Below, one piece after another: positions 32,731 through 43,440 of a stretch of 64,000 nucleotides of DNA. The stretch comes from Psococerastis gibbosa (lineage: Eukaryota; Arthropoda; Insecta; Psocodea; Psocidae), in assembly GCA_963971405.1 (NCBI GenBank), contig OZ020484.1, forward strand, positions 4,340,001 to 4,404,000, written 5' to 3'. The notes below the pieces were generated by a model, which made no database searches, had not been told where the DNA came from, and was given only the letters and a program-made list of their open reading frames with translations. The translations under genes were made by a program, and so were the position numbers. How positions within the stretch are numbered: position 1 is the first letter of the stretch; every line of letters starts with the position of its first letter.

Positions 32731-33204
32731 AAATATAAAAAATGCCAGCAACCTTACAGTGTAAAAAATCAATATTCACAGGAAACAAAGTGTTGTCATA
32801 AATTAGAAGAAATGTTAATCTACATTGCGTAACCGTCACTAACACCAATCGGCCACTGTTATTAAACGCGATTTGTAAAAATAATGGACAAGTTGATGGA
32901 GTTCCAATACTGTGGCCAATGTACTGAAATGCATAAGAACATTTTTTTCTACTATGTGACATCTCATCGATCATACATGCGAGTAACCTTTCCTTGAATT
33001 TAGATTTGAAAAAGTTGCATTGACAAAAAAATTGTAAAAAATAAAACAATGGAATTTGACATACTACCTTCTACTAGGTACAGTATATACCTAATTTTAT
33101 CCTACATTAATTCAATTAATGCACAATTATTCTCTATTAACGTTTACATTTTTTTATATATTTATTTATTTATTACTTGTACTAATTTTCACTTGTGCTA
33201 ATTT
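32731..33204. other. Non-coding, nothing recognised
   Basis: A 121-codon minus frame (32684-33049) is cysteine- and phenylalanine-rich with no recognised domain; it overlaps Rep-E. Probably chance. Confidence 0.35.
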
Positions 33205-33350
33205 TTCACTTGTACTTTTAAAGGGGGGCCCAGCACGGGACCTTTCCTTTGGGCCCCTCCTCCATTTCTTTTTTAATATTGTAAGTGTTGTTTTGATTTG
33301 ATTTAATAAATTTGATTTGATTTGATTTCATTTGATTTGAATTAATAATA
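33205..33350 (+). mobile_element. LINE 3' UTR with (TTTGA)n tail
   Basis: A GGGGGGCCCAGCACGGGACC block is followed by a (TTTGA)n run at 33295-33342, the kind of short-repeat tail non-LTR elements carry. No coding part remains. Confidence 0.55.
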
Positions 33351-33705
33351 CCTTATTTAAATAGTTGCTGAACAGATGTTTTCTTATAGAACCCAATACA
33401 ATTTTCTATTTATAATATAGGTCAAGTTCGAAAACGGCAAAGGCGCAAATTGGCATAATTTATGCACACAACACAAGAATGCAGCCAATCTGAAGCGATT
33501 TCACAAGTTCCGCAATAAATATTATGACTCATACTTAATTGTCTACAAGTGGGAGTCATTTTATTGTCAACCAAATACGGAAATCATAGTTCATATAAAG
33601 AGTTGACATTAGGTATTTACGTTAAGGTCAATTGTAGAAAAAGTTTTCTTTATTATGGTATCCCTAAACCATGGTAATGTCAATTGGAAATTATTGTCTG
33701 GATTT
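33351..33705. other. Non-coding, nothing recognised
   Basis: No gene or repeat recognised. Confidence 0.4.
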
Positions 33706-33709
33706 CATA

Positions 33710-34030
33710 ACTTTGACCTACTGCGGCAAACTTGGTAGTGTGCACCAGCGTTGGCAGGGGAACATGGTGATAACGCGCTGAGACTATACCAGTCAGTCTA
33801 CGTGCGTGTCGAGTCCTGGTCACCTCCGAATTAATCGTGTGACTTTACCATGTTCCCCAAGTGGTTCGGAATCCACTATAATCAGGAGGTCCACCCTGTC
33901 AGTCAACTCCCCTTTCCCCCGAGGTGAAGGAGTCTGCTCTTAGGGTGCCTCAAGTTAACAAACAGACTCACTCCCCCCGCCAGGCTGACAGGGTTGCTGC
34001 AGAAATGCTGAAAGCAGACGTTGGAAACAA
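33710..34030 (+). mobile_element. Rep-B copy, 3' part complete
   Basis: Runs from GCGGCAAACTTGGTAGTGTG to GAAATGCTGAAAGCAGACG. It has a box B-like GTGTCGAGTCCTGG near 33808-33822 and a T/C-rich middle. Close matches lie at 38303, 45168 (minus), 61845 and 63555. The first 60 bp of the family are missing. Confidence 0.75.
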
Positions 34031-34099
34031 CACACAAACTTTGACCTACTGGGGGTCTCTTTTTTTAACCCATAGGTAATATACAGGGCTGAGCACGTT

Positions 34100-34320
34100 A
34101 AATATTAATCTGTACTTGGCTTCATTTCGTCTGCTACATTGCGTCAAATGGTAAGCTTGTCTCAGCTTGTCCATAATCGCTTGTAGCCGGTGTAGGTTGA
34201 CATCGAGGACGCGCCGGTTTGCCAACGACCAAGAGTTCATACGGAAACAATATAAATAATGACCAAAATCCATGGGGCTGTTGGACATGGGACCAATGGG
34301 CCACTATAAGTAAGCCTATA
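34100..34320 (-). repeat. Rep-C copy
   Basis: Longer than other copies (about 220 bp), with GTGGCCCATTGGTCCC on the minus strand near 34300. The frame is broken. Confidence 0.65.
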
Positions 34321-35680
34321 TTCACAAAACAGTTCTTCCGGACATTATTATTATCCTGTTAATTGGGGAAAAAATCAGGTTAAGTAAAGCAAAGTAAATG
34401 TATTTCAAATATTTTCTTCGTCATACATTCGTGAACAAATGGGGCCCGTTAGGCTGAGACCGTCATGGGCCCCTAAAAAGTTTCTAATAGAAACAATGTG
34501 ACTACACTATAAACAAAGAAAAATATTAATAAACAGGGAAGAAAGAAAAAATAATAGTAATGGTAAGTACAGAACATAGTGAGTATATAATTGATAAATA
34601 GCATACTCATACATTCATGTATACATGTATGACTGATATTCTGTATGAATGTAGTTTACAACATTATATTTCAATTAAACTATAGTTCAAATGTACAATT
34701 AGGTGTAAGAGAGGGCCATATCTACATAAGTTTTTTTCTACAATGACTTTATTATTATTATGTATAGAAAAATATGCACTGTTGGCACGGATGGCTTGAC
34801 TCTAGTAGCCCAATCTGCGGCCATGGCGAGATTCGCAGAAGCAATAGGGACTGAAATAAAAGAAATTGACATGACATCATTGCACCCACTTAATCCCAGA
34901 GGATATACAGAAAGGTCGCACTGTGGCAAGTGCGACTGGGGGACCTATGAGCCCAAATTGTGGCCTGGGTCCCGACTACAAGTTCATACTACTAATACGT
35001 ATACCTAAACATAACATATGCAATATATACTTATATATACTGTACCTACTAATTTAATAATATAAGCTGGATAAAAATGTGCCTTTTCCAATCGAAAAAT
35101 TTAATGCTGTTGAGTTGCTTAGTGTTTCTGGAAGAGTGTTATATGTGGAAATAGATTTATAAATATGTGAAGTTTGAAACGGATGTTTTAGGGGTGAAAT
35201 TTCTGATATTGCGGCCCACTCCAAGTCTTGTAGGTGGCAGGCCATGTTGTATAATATAACAAAGTAATATAAGTATATAAAATATAATATAAAATAATAT
35301 AAATATAACAAAAAGAAGTTAGGCCTACCAACCGTTTCATCGACTGCGCAGGTGTACGCAGGTCAAACTGAAGACATGGCCATAATTGCTGCAGGAATGT
35401 TGCAAATCTGTGGCAATATCCGCCACATCATGTGACTAAGACTCTATTGTTCTCCACGGCAACGTGCCAGTTTATTGCTAGCCAAATAGGGAAAACATGC
35501 AAATGTGCTTTCCACTATTAGAAGAAGTTTGTAGCCGCAAATTCCAGTAGCTACTATATATATAGGTAATGGCAGCCTACAGTCACAAATCCTCAGTAAC
35601 ATTGCTTGTTTAAGCACTGTTTGCTATAAATATATATAAATAGATAGCCCTTTACTTGCAAGCAGACCTAAAAGTCAGGA
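34321..35680. other. Non-coding; short repeat pieces
   Basis: 34430-34480 has a GGGCCC block like a LINE 3' UTR. A phrase near 34665-34710 (ATTTCAATTAAACTATAG) recurs near 46112-46150. An 82-codon frame (34760-35008) is antisense to another open frame and has no features. No gene claimed. Confidence 0.4.
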
Positions 35681-35683
35681 CAT

Positions 35684-35876
35684 GTAGATTAGTGGTACGG
35701 ACTCTGACTTTCACCCGAAAGGTTGTTGGTTCGAGTCCCACATTACCTACATTTTCTGGCCATGCTTCGGAGGGCATGTAAAGCAGGCGGTCCCGGGCCT
35801 TTCTAGTTGAGTGGAAGAGAGGGCTTTATAGCCCTAACTCCGCTAGGTTGACTTATTCCTTATTTATTTATTTATT
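35684..35876 (+). mobile_element. SINE-A copy with likely TSD
   Basis: Head AGGACATGTAGATTAGTGGT, box B intact, tail (TTAT)n. TAAAAGTC occurs just before the head and just after the tail (8 bp), consistent with a target duplication. Among the best-preserved copies. Confidence 0.9.
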
Positions 35877-36049
35877 TATTTATTTAAAAGTCCAATAAAA
35901 AGTAAATCTTATACAGAAAATTGGAGTGCAATTTAAATTCCTTCATGGTATAGTTGGTACAATTTTGTTTTACTAAATTCCGGAGCTTAGGTCTGGTGTC
36001 CCAGCAATGGCGTTTTTGGTGATTTATGAAACGACTGGTTGCATAATTC

Positions 36050-36190
36050 AATTTACTGTCTCAGCTTGTCCACTATCGCTTATAGCCGGTGTAGGTTGAC
36101 ATCGAGGGCGCCTACGATTTTGTCAATAAATAATGTCCGAAAGCCATGGTGTCATTGGCATTCGACAGGGAACTAATGCGCCACTATAAA
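36050..36190 (-). repeat. Rep-C copy, shorter
   Basis: Recognised from GTCTCAGCTTGTCCACTATC and TAGGTTGACATCGAGGGCGC. An internal deletion of about 40 bp. Confidence 0.6.
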
Positions 36191-36380
36191 AAGTCCTTCA
36201 GGAAATTATATTCGAGTTATCGGTTGTAATTTCACTTAGTACCATTATAGCAAAATGTTCGGCTGGTGCGTTTTTCCATGACTCGCGCAGGAAAGTTACC
36301 GTTCAGCGTTAGATGGAAAATAAACCCCTTTCGTGCATACATCCAAAATGGCTGGCCATCAGTGCCTGATTGGTTGACCG

Positions 36381-36726
36381 TAATGGGGTTCATTTATGGC
36401 GTCATTTTGTAGATGGCAGCACCAGTGGCAATGATATCAAAGCGTTGATTTTTCCATAAGCCTCAATACTATTTTAAAATGATTTTTAATTACGTATTAT
36501 TTTAAAGTGATATTTTTCTATAAATCATGGAGAATATATATATTAAATTATATGGAGCTAAATAAGGTCCAGGCTTAGTAAAAATATTATAAAAAATATT
36601 AAAAGAATTAATTAGATGCTAAGAGCTTAGTTTTCGCATGCAAACGGCGGCCATTTTGAATCATATGGATATCGGTTTGTCGTCAGCGAACCTAGTGACC
36701 AAAACTGTCCCTACAGAACCTCATTG
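36381..36726. mobile_element. 350-bp MITE family D, copy D3
   Basis: Same ends as D1, TA on both sides, a few base changes. The high similarity of D1-D3 implies recent activity. Confidence 0.8.
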
Positions 36727-37370
36727 TAGTGGTAATTTAGGGTTATCCAGCACTAAACCCCAACCCTCAACTCGTGCCAGGACTGCTCATTGGCAGTTAA
36801 ACGAAAGCTCTAGGTCGAAAAACTACACCATTACAACCACACCCTTCGGTCCATAAACAACTATCGAGCCTGCCTGGCACCTATTAGAGACAATACAATA
36901 AACCATTTTATGGGTTCAATACGACCACTAATGAATCCAGTATAGTCCACAACAAGATGTAGTGAACGCTAGGCCACAGGGTCCATTACGTCTGCAGTTA
37001 AGGAGGGGTCAGCGTTTCAGAGTGCAAGGTTCGGACCTATATCCCTGTATACCAGTAATTAGTGGCTACAATATAATAATAACAGCTATGGTATGCAATG
37101 ATGCCCAAACCAAATTGCGCAATTTTGTTACGTACGAGTTGACCGCACTTCGTTACTCGTTAAGTCTAGTGTTTGTAGTAACATAGATAGAGTTAACGTT
37201 GTGGTTCCGTTACGTATTCAAGCGACAAAAATACCCGTAAGAATCAAAACAAATTATATTTATCAGCGAAAAGAAACAGTAAAATGATAAGTCATGGAAG
37301 CAATTATGTGAGGAAGCGAGCATGGTTCTATAGCTGGACAGACCCGACGAGGCTACTTGCAAATCTTTCA
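36727..37370. other. Non-coding, nothing recognised
   Basis: Frames of 72-74 codons lack features. Confidence 0.4.
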
Positions 37371-37553
37371 TAAGGCGGGGTTTCCACCGACCGGCTAGGG
37401 CTAAATACAAATACGGTGACGTGGTAGCAGACATTCAAGACTTAGGCGGGGATTCCACCGACCTCGCATTGCAGAATGCAAATGACATTGACGGAAATGA
37501 AATGTCACCGTATTTGTATTTAGCCCTAGCCGGTCGGTGGAAACCGCGCCTAA
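37371..37553. mobile_element. Harbinger-type MITE, short copy A6
   Basis: Element 37374-37550 (177 bp), TAA on both sides. Both outer arms and the inner left arm are present; the inner right arm is deleted. It shows the outer element is mobile independently of the complete inner one, or that deletion followed insertion. Confidence 0.9.
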
Positions 37554-37689
37554 GATTTGGATCACACTACAACTCCGTCCCTTTTGTACAGGCTGGTAAC
37601 CTATGGGAGCTGACAAAGGACATACTGCTGATACACCAGTGCGAAGGAAGTGAATTGGGAATCGCAGCGACATCGGGTTAGATGGCATC

Positions 37690-38241
37690 ATGATGTTTAA
37701 CAACCAGTCTCCGGGTCATTCCTCGATGCCAAATGTGGAAGCTCAAGGAGAAGGGTCAGGTTTTTCGCTTCCTCTAGACGCAGAACGCCGTAGCCAGCAT
37801 GAAGAGGAGCCTGGTGCTACGGACCCAGTGGCCGAGGATCGACCAGTCCAGCCATTTCAGTTGCCGAAAGAGGAGTCCGGCGCTATTGTGGTGTCTCCTC
37901 ACTCCTGTCAGAAGAAACGCTTCGACATCAGCAGCCTGATCGAGGCGATTATAATACCGGGGTTAAATAAATACCCTAGGATTATAACTGTAAACAAACA
38001 AACTTTGAATAGCACTTTCCATTATAAAATTATCTTGTTTAAATTTTTATTACCAGGGGATTAAATAAATACCGGTATTATAATCGCCTCGATCAGGCTG
38101 CAGGTCCTTAAATGCACGCTTACCTCCAGACTGAGCCGCGATATGGTTGCAGAGAGAGGGTGTCTCCACTACATCAATGATGGTTTAGTGTTTAGACAGA
38201 TTGATGGTCTGCGCACAGAGACCGGTCTATTTGCTACTTAG
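37690..38241 (+). pseudogene. Coding-like segment, family unknown
   Basis: The plus frame from 37690 begins MMFNNQSPGHSSMPNVE, is polar and proline-rich, and includes CQKKRFDISSLIEA before it runs into a palindrome at 37931. After the palindrome another frame (38098-38241) continues with LQVLKCTLTSRLSRDMVAE and ends in TAG. Both parts are GC-richer than their surroundings. They could be one coding unit broken by an inserted palindrome, or unrelated exons. I do not recognise a family. The first 80 residues look disordered. Confidence 0.3.
37931..38101. mobile_element. Foldback inside the coding-like segment
   Basis: Perfect 30-bp inverted arms (37931-37960, 38072-38101), starting GCAGCCTGATCGAGGCGATT. 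The spacer contains family I sequence (GAATAGCACTTTCC, inverted relative to 21823) and two copies of TTAAATAAATACC. No target duplication found. Confidence 0.7.
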
Positions 38242-38302
38242 CCAGGTTCTAGACTCTAGCTAGAGGATGTAGAGCTAAAACTATTATCTGCTGACGCCAA
38301 CG

Positions 38303-38660
38303 GCCCTACCATGTTGAATCCATCGGACCAGAGCCTGTTCCGAACTGCGGCAAACTTGGTAGTGTGCATAGCGTTGGCAGGGGAACATGTTGGGACATGA
38401 TAACGTGCCGAGACTATACTAGTCACTAGTCAGTCTAAGTACTTGTCGAGTCCTGGTCACCTCCGAATTAATCGTGTGACTTTACTATGTTCCCCAAGTG
38501 GTTCGGAATCCACTATAATCCTGTCAATCAACTCCCCCTCATCCCAAGGTGAAGGAACCTGCCCTTAGGGTGTCTCAATTTAATAAACAGACTCACTCCC
38601 CCTGCCAGGCTGACAGGGTTCCTTCAAGCTGAAATGCTGAAAGCGGGCGCTGGAAAACAA
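38303..38660 (+). mobile_element. Rep-B copy, nearly complete
   Basis: Begins near CGGCCCTACCATGTTGAATC and ends GAAATGCTGAAAGCGGGCG, about 360 bp, slightly shortened in the middle. Best full-length reference for the family in this window. Confidence 0.8.
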
Positions 38661-39117
38661 AGAAACAAAGATCTGCTGACGATATGTACCCTGGTACTGG
38701 CTGTCACAAAAAGCCAGTTAAAAAATCAGCATGGCGAAAGGGTCTATTCTCCATGTGAATGCAACTAGGATATATATATAGCTTGAAATGGCCACAGAAT
38801 AATTCGATTATACAAAGAAGCCTGGGATAATTCCAGCGAAAAACAAAACCTATAAGACCAGTCGTGCACTAAACATTATTGTTTAACTGTCCTGGCCAAT
38901 TGCAATTCGCAAGTTATTTTTCCCCGAATTAAAACCCGTTAGCCGCCGCAATCGGTAATTGGTTGGCAGCATGGAGCACGGTGTCAAAGTGTCAAAAGGT
39001 GGAATTTTAATCGAAAAAAGGAGTGCAATAGCCGGTTACCTAACGCAGGCACGCGCGCGTCTACTCCTAACTACAAACGACTGTCCAATTTGACAACTGG
39101 TAGTGGTACAGTATAGC
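38661..39117. other. Non-coding, nothing recognised
   Basis: No gene or repeat recognised. Confidence 0.4.
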
Positions 39118-39665
39118 TTTGCGCCCGTCGCTAGCCAAAGTAATACTCTATTTTGTATATATATCTGGGTCTCCCCATAAGTAGCCGCAAAACTAACAGC
39201 TTCCCAGGAGCGGGTACAGAGAATGTACTTGTAAATATCTACTTCGATGGCAAGGTGGTAGCGAGCTTGTACTTGTTGGGCGAGTCTCTACAAGCCATGC
39301 GATCGGAGACGTGTCGTAACTCAACACGGGTTCTAACCTAAGGAGGCGACTGAAGAGGTTAATCGGATACTCATTAAATTGTTTGTATGCGATTAACTTC
39401 TTAAAAAAAAAGGGGAAAAAAACAACTTTTAACTATTAACAACTATTAACAACAGCTCATGGGTCATAAATGGCTCCCGTCGCTAGCCAAAACAATACTC
39501 TATTTTGTTATGTAAAACGCTTGGAGGAGGTTCGGACCCTAGTACCCCAAAACTAAGAGCTTTCGAGGGGAGGGGTGTACTGACAATGTACTTGTACAAC
39601 AAAAGGTTATGGGTCATAAAATTGCGCCCTTCACTAGCCAAAGCAATACTTTTTTTAAAAAGATT
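39118..39665. repeat. Threefold local duplication
   Basis: A block beginning near GTCGCTAGCCAAAGYAATAC occurs at 39126, 39480 and, as TTCACTAGCCAAAGCAATAC, at 39630. The first two copies are followed by AAAACTAASAGCTTYC and AATGTACTTGTA. A Rep-E copy (39240-39415) separates copy 1 from copy 2. Confidence 0.75.
39240..39415 (+). repeat. Rep-E copy, complete
   Basis: CTTCGATGGCAAGGTGGTAG to TGCGATTAACTTC. Full-length reference for the family. Confidence 0.75.
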
Positions 39666-39835
39666 ATTCTCATACAAACAATTCAATGAATGTACATCCG
39701 AATAACCTCTTCAGTCACCTCTGCAGATAATACCTGATGTGTTGAGTTACGACAGGTCTCCGATCGCATGATGAGCCGAGACTCGCACAAATACGGGCAT
39801 GTTACCAACCAACTATGCTATCGAAGGTCCTATTT
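39665..39835 (-). repeat. Rep-E copy, inverted
   Basis: Minus-oriented copy about 250 bp from the plus copy, so the pair forms an inverted repeat around the local duplications. Confidence 0.7.
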
Positions 39836-40054
39836 AGTTATATATTATTATTATTTGTTGGGGAGGAGTCTCGGCGCTTGGGATCTCACCATATTGGGCG
39901 ACAAAAGCGGTTTTCGCAGATAGGTGCAAACAAGCTGTAGACGTCAAAATTAATTAGCTGCAATCGAGATCCAGCTAGATCAAATTAACGGGGCAACTAA
40001 TTAACCTTTGGTAGTAGTAGTAGACTTCCTTTGTGTGAGCAGTAGTCTCCATAG

Positions 40055-40115
40055 TCCCATTGCCATGATGATCGCCGATCTTCGATAGAAGAGGCATTAG
40101 GAGAAGAAGAAGCCA
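40055..40115 (+). mobile_element. LINE extreme 3' end
   Basis: CCATGATGATCGCCGATCTTCG with a purine-rich AGGAGAAGAAGAAG tail, as at 20285. Confidence 0.6.
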
Positions 40116-40412
40116 TATCTATGTATCTTAAATAACTACTATGCCAAAAAGAATGAAGAGGGGGATTGATTGACTAGTCACTAGACTCACTTGAGCAAGA
40201 GACGGTTGAACAGCTCCAAGTTTCTGGTGGTGAGATAAAATTTGCTCCAACTGAGACTCGAACTGAAGTCATCTGTTTAGTAGACGATCATAAGATACAC
40301 ACTTGTCTTATGTGCATATGGTAAGATATGACAGGTTTTGAGTCTGAGGATCGAATTAATTCCAAATTAACAAGGTTTCTACAAATTCTACACATCATGA
40401 GTGCTCCTAGCA
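40116..40412 (-). other. Spacer with a tRNA-like 3' half
   Basis: Near 40240-40290 the minus strand reads GACTTCAGTTCGAGTCTCAG, a T-arm-like piece. Too degenerate to call as a SINE. Confidence 0.35.
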
Positions 40413-40991
40413 TAGTATTTGAGTAAACAAAAAATAACAAAAACTTAGAGTTTTAGAAAAACTTGTTATAACAACCCGAATTAGTAAAACCCAAATAATC
40501 GTTAAGAAATTAACTTTGTCTAAGAAACCCACTTGTGTTAGTATAAAACCCTGAGCGCTTTCGGCAAGAACTGCCATCTACAGAGGGAAACCCACTAGCA
40601 CAGTTACACCTTATCTGCTATTTGAGACTTGCTCAACTCGAGGAGAAGATGCAAATGTCATCATGTGATCAAATTTCATCAATGTGATCAAATGTCATCA
40701 TGTGATCAAATTTGCATCTTCTCCTCGAGTTGAGCAAGTCTCAAATCGCAGATGAGGTTTAACTGTGCTAGTGGGTTACCCTCTGTATATGGCAGTTCTT
40801 GCCGAAAGCGCTCAGGGTTTTATACTAACACAAGTGGGTTTCTTAGACAAAGTTAATTTCTTAACGATTATTTGGGTTTTACTAATTCGGGTTGTTATAA
40901 TAAGTTTTTCTAAAACTCTAAGTTTTTTTGTTTATTAAAATGAAATACCACGAAGTCACGAGTAATCTAATTATTTATGTAGTATTTGAGT
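40413..40991 (+). mobile_element. Foldback family X, long hairpin copy X3
   Basis: Element 40425-40979 (555 bp) between perfect 12-bp direct repeats TAGTATTTGAGT (40413-40424, 40980-40991). Arms at 40425-40656 and 40710-40936 pair over about 230 bp. The outer 130 bp differ by about one base and a small gap; the inner 92 bp differ at five. The spacer holds repeats of the kind ATGTGATCAAAT. After the right arm comes a unique 43-bp tail (AAAATGAAATACCACGAAGT to ATTATTTATG) that the left end lacks, so the element is asymmetric. There is no coding capacity. Relatives are X1 (27235) and X2 (28082). Confidence 0.9.
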
Positions 40992-40992
40992 T

Positions 40993-41247
40993 CAAGGGTG
41001 ACACCAGGGAGGGGCTGGGGGGGGGGGCACTCTCCGAAACCATCCGCTGCCCCCCCCCCCTCCTAGAGCCTGCTTTGGGAACCCTTATTTATTCAAATTA
41101 CACTTATTTTTGTAGTTAGGAGTAGTGAGATACTGTACTACTGTTACATGCTAAGCTGTAATCATTCTTTTACAAAATGACTTTTTAATGGGGGTGGGGA
41201 CCTACAACCTGCCCCCCCCCCCAGCTGAAATCCTGGCGTCGCCCATG
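40993..41247. mobile_element. hAT-like MITE with G and C tracts
   Basis: Mirrored ends CAAGGGTGACACCAGG and CCTGGCGTCGCCCATG with long G or C runs just inside. It begins two bases after the X3 duplication. The 8-bp flanks agree at only 5 of 8 positions, so the duplication is decayed or the boundary is off. Confidence 0.6.
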
Positions 41248-41569
41248 ATTACGTTGTAGTTAATTAATACGATGACAATTTCATTTTTGCCAAATTGCTA
41301 TAAAAAAAATTCGGCCGTTCCATCTGGGTATTTCCAAAAAGATAAACCCGGAATCGCCCCACGCATCAAGTGGTGCCAACATAACAAACTTTCAATGGAT
41401 TCGTCACAGTAGTGCCCGCACAAAACTACCAATCAATGTCCAATAATAGAAAATGTTTGACGCGTACCATGAAAAAATATGATTGGGATGGGTGAGGCAA
41501 AAATTGAAATTAGTACCGGTTAAAGTACTCGCGTGTTTGCAAGTGTCTACACTTCGGGGACGAATCATA
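41248..41569. other. Non-coding, nothing recognised
   Basis: A short 77-codon minus frame has no features. Confidence 0.4.
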
Positions 41570-41867
41570 CCCATAGCCAGGGGCGGATGGCGGTTTTGGC
41601 TTTTTGCGGATACAGGCACTGCCCTTGTCGCGGACATTAATAATTAATGTACCTATGTTTAGTGGGGAGGGGGTGTTTTTTTACTTTAAAAAAAATATTT
41701 ATAATCAAAATATCTTATACTTTCTTATCCTTAACGGAAACGTTATAAATAATCATTTTAAATTTTTTTTTAACCATTATGCACCAAACAAAATACCAAA
41801 TGCACGCGCGCGCGGATATAGGCACTTGCCTCAGTTGCCTATTGGTAAATCCAGCACTGCCCATAGC
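41570..41867. mobile_element. 282-bp hAT MITE with perfect TSD
   Basis: Element 41578-41859. Flanks are a perfect 8-bp repeat CCCATAGC (41570-41577, 41860-41867). Ends are CAGGGGCGGAT and a mirrored CAGTGCTGGATTT. The interior has an internal partial duplication (GCGGATAYAGGCACT). Confidence 0.85.
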
Positions 41868-42119
41868 CTATTTTACCCGACTGTCAGTTTAGCAGCCAAG
41901 GTTAGGTTAGGTTACAAAACCTGTATTCCTAGATTAACGAACTTCCCTAAATTGCTTCGAGACCATCTCTTAGAGAAAGCTTTCTATACTGACACTGTGG
42001 CACTAGCACACAATAAGATAGACAGAACTACCTGATTTGGACGATTTTACTTTATAGTTTCTGGTCGATTACTTGATTGTGTAATTTAACCGAAGAAAAA
42101 AAAACACGCAGCCCTTTTA
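41868..42119. other. Non-coding, nothing recognised
   Basis: A 143-codon frame from 41604 crosses the hAT MITE into this stretch and is a by-product. Confidence 0.4.
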
Positions 42120-42300
42120 AAACTACATTATTCTTCTTCTGAGGTGACAATTTCAACGATTGGTAGGCAGCAACTTGCTGCATATCATCATCCAGCTCTC
42201 TCCTCTTCAGGTCTTCGTACGTTCGACCTCCTGCGTCCTCCTTCAGTTGATCCATGAATTCCATCTTCCGCCGCCCTCTTCTATTGGTTCCTTTCACTAC
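42120..42300 (-). mobile_element. LINE ORF2 C-terminal remnant
   Basis: Minus peptide begins NRRGRRKMEFMDQLKEDAGG, then RTYEDLKRRELDDDM. The pattern GRR.M...D.LKEDAG resembles the extreme C-terminus of non-LTR polymerases. Different LINE family from that at 47885. Confidence 0.55.
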
Positions 42301-43299
42301 GCCCTCAATGGTGGGCCCAGATTTTCGTGCCTTAATAAATGCCTTACCCCTTTCGCTCTTCTACTTTTTATATTAGGTAGCATTACTACGCTCGAAATAA
42401 ATTTTTTTATTTATGAGATCTTTTGCAAAACGTGCGGCTGGCCAAGAGGATAAAAAAGGGAATTTCATTTTTTTCGACACACGCCCTATGCCGCTCTACA
42501 AATACCTATATGCCTAAGAAAACCTATAGGAGAACAAATAAGATCATTTGGGAAGGTAATATGATGATGATGCGAAAATTGATACAGAACCTGATTTCCG
42601 GTTATCATACCCAATCAAGATTGATATTTCTCCAATAATTGCCGCCGGCATTGTCCACACGGGCGTTTAACCTTAGCCTTGGCTTTGGGATAGGTGAAAG
42701 GCACCTGCAGACAACTTATCAACTCCAGCACCTGCTGCTTACAACTAAGAATCAATCAATCAACCAGTAAAGCGGATCCCCTGACAATTTTTTTCAATTA
42801 ACAGCAGCCTTCAGCGCCATGTTAACGTCAATCAATACTTTAACTAATAATCTTTTTGTTTTTGTTGATATGATTGATGAAAACATCAGACAGCTAGCTG
42901 ATGTGCGTGTCTCAGCAAAGAATTTTTAATCTCTAAACTTGAACGATTTTTATTTCGCTTTCTCCCTCAAGTGCGTTTGTAATTTATGAGTAAATAAGAT
43001 CGGAACCGCTGGCAGTGACGCCAACCGATCGTTTTGCCTCACTATTAGTTTATACTATATCATTAAATATATAATAATATATAATAATATATGTAATATA
43101 TTATATTCAATGACTATATGTATAAGTATAAGCCGAAGTATAAGTCGAAATTATCCATTTCGAGATTAACACAGTTGGAGGAGGATATAAAAGTGTTTTT
43201 TTTTGCTTTGTTTTCTGTTTTAAACTAGGCTATTTCCGAAAATATTTTCGGTAGAATTAGTTGAAATTCAGCCCAAAAATATTCTCCAGCAGCCGCAGC
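42301..43299. other. Non-coding; AT repeats
   Basis: A (TAATA)n-like run lies at 43062-43105. No gene or repeat otherwise recognised. Confidence 0.4.
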
Positions 43300-43440
43300 A
43301 CTAGGTTCCAATTTCAATTTTTCCCGCGGATGAAAATGCAATGAATTTTAGAATGGAAAGTGCTATTCTAAAATAGTTTGCACTTTGCTTACGAAAATTT
43401 TTATCCTCGGGAAAAATTTAAATTTCTAGCTATAGCGCTA
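43300..43440. mobile_element. Family I inverted-repeat element
   Basis: Arms near 43305-43340 (ATTTCAATTTTTCCCGCGGA) and 43395-43430 mirror each other. The middle has GGAAAGTGCTATTC, shared with 21815 and 38020. Boundaries not resolved. Confidence 0.5.

Noticed and set aside
32684..33049. 121-codon minus frame
   Set aside because: Overlaps Rep-E, Phe/Cys-rich, AT-driven composition; no domain recognised.
41604..42035. 143-codon plus frame
   Set aside because: It crosses the whole 3' half of the hAT MITE at 41578 and its target duplication; no domain features.
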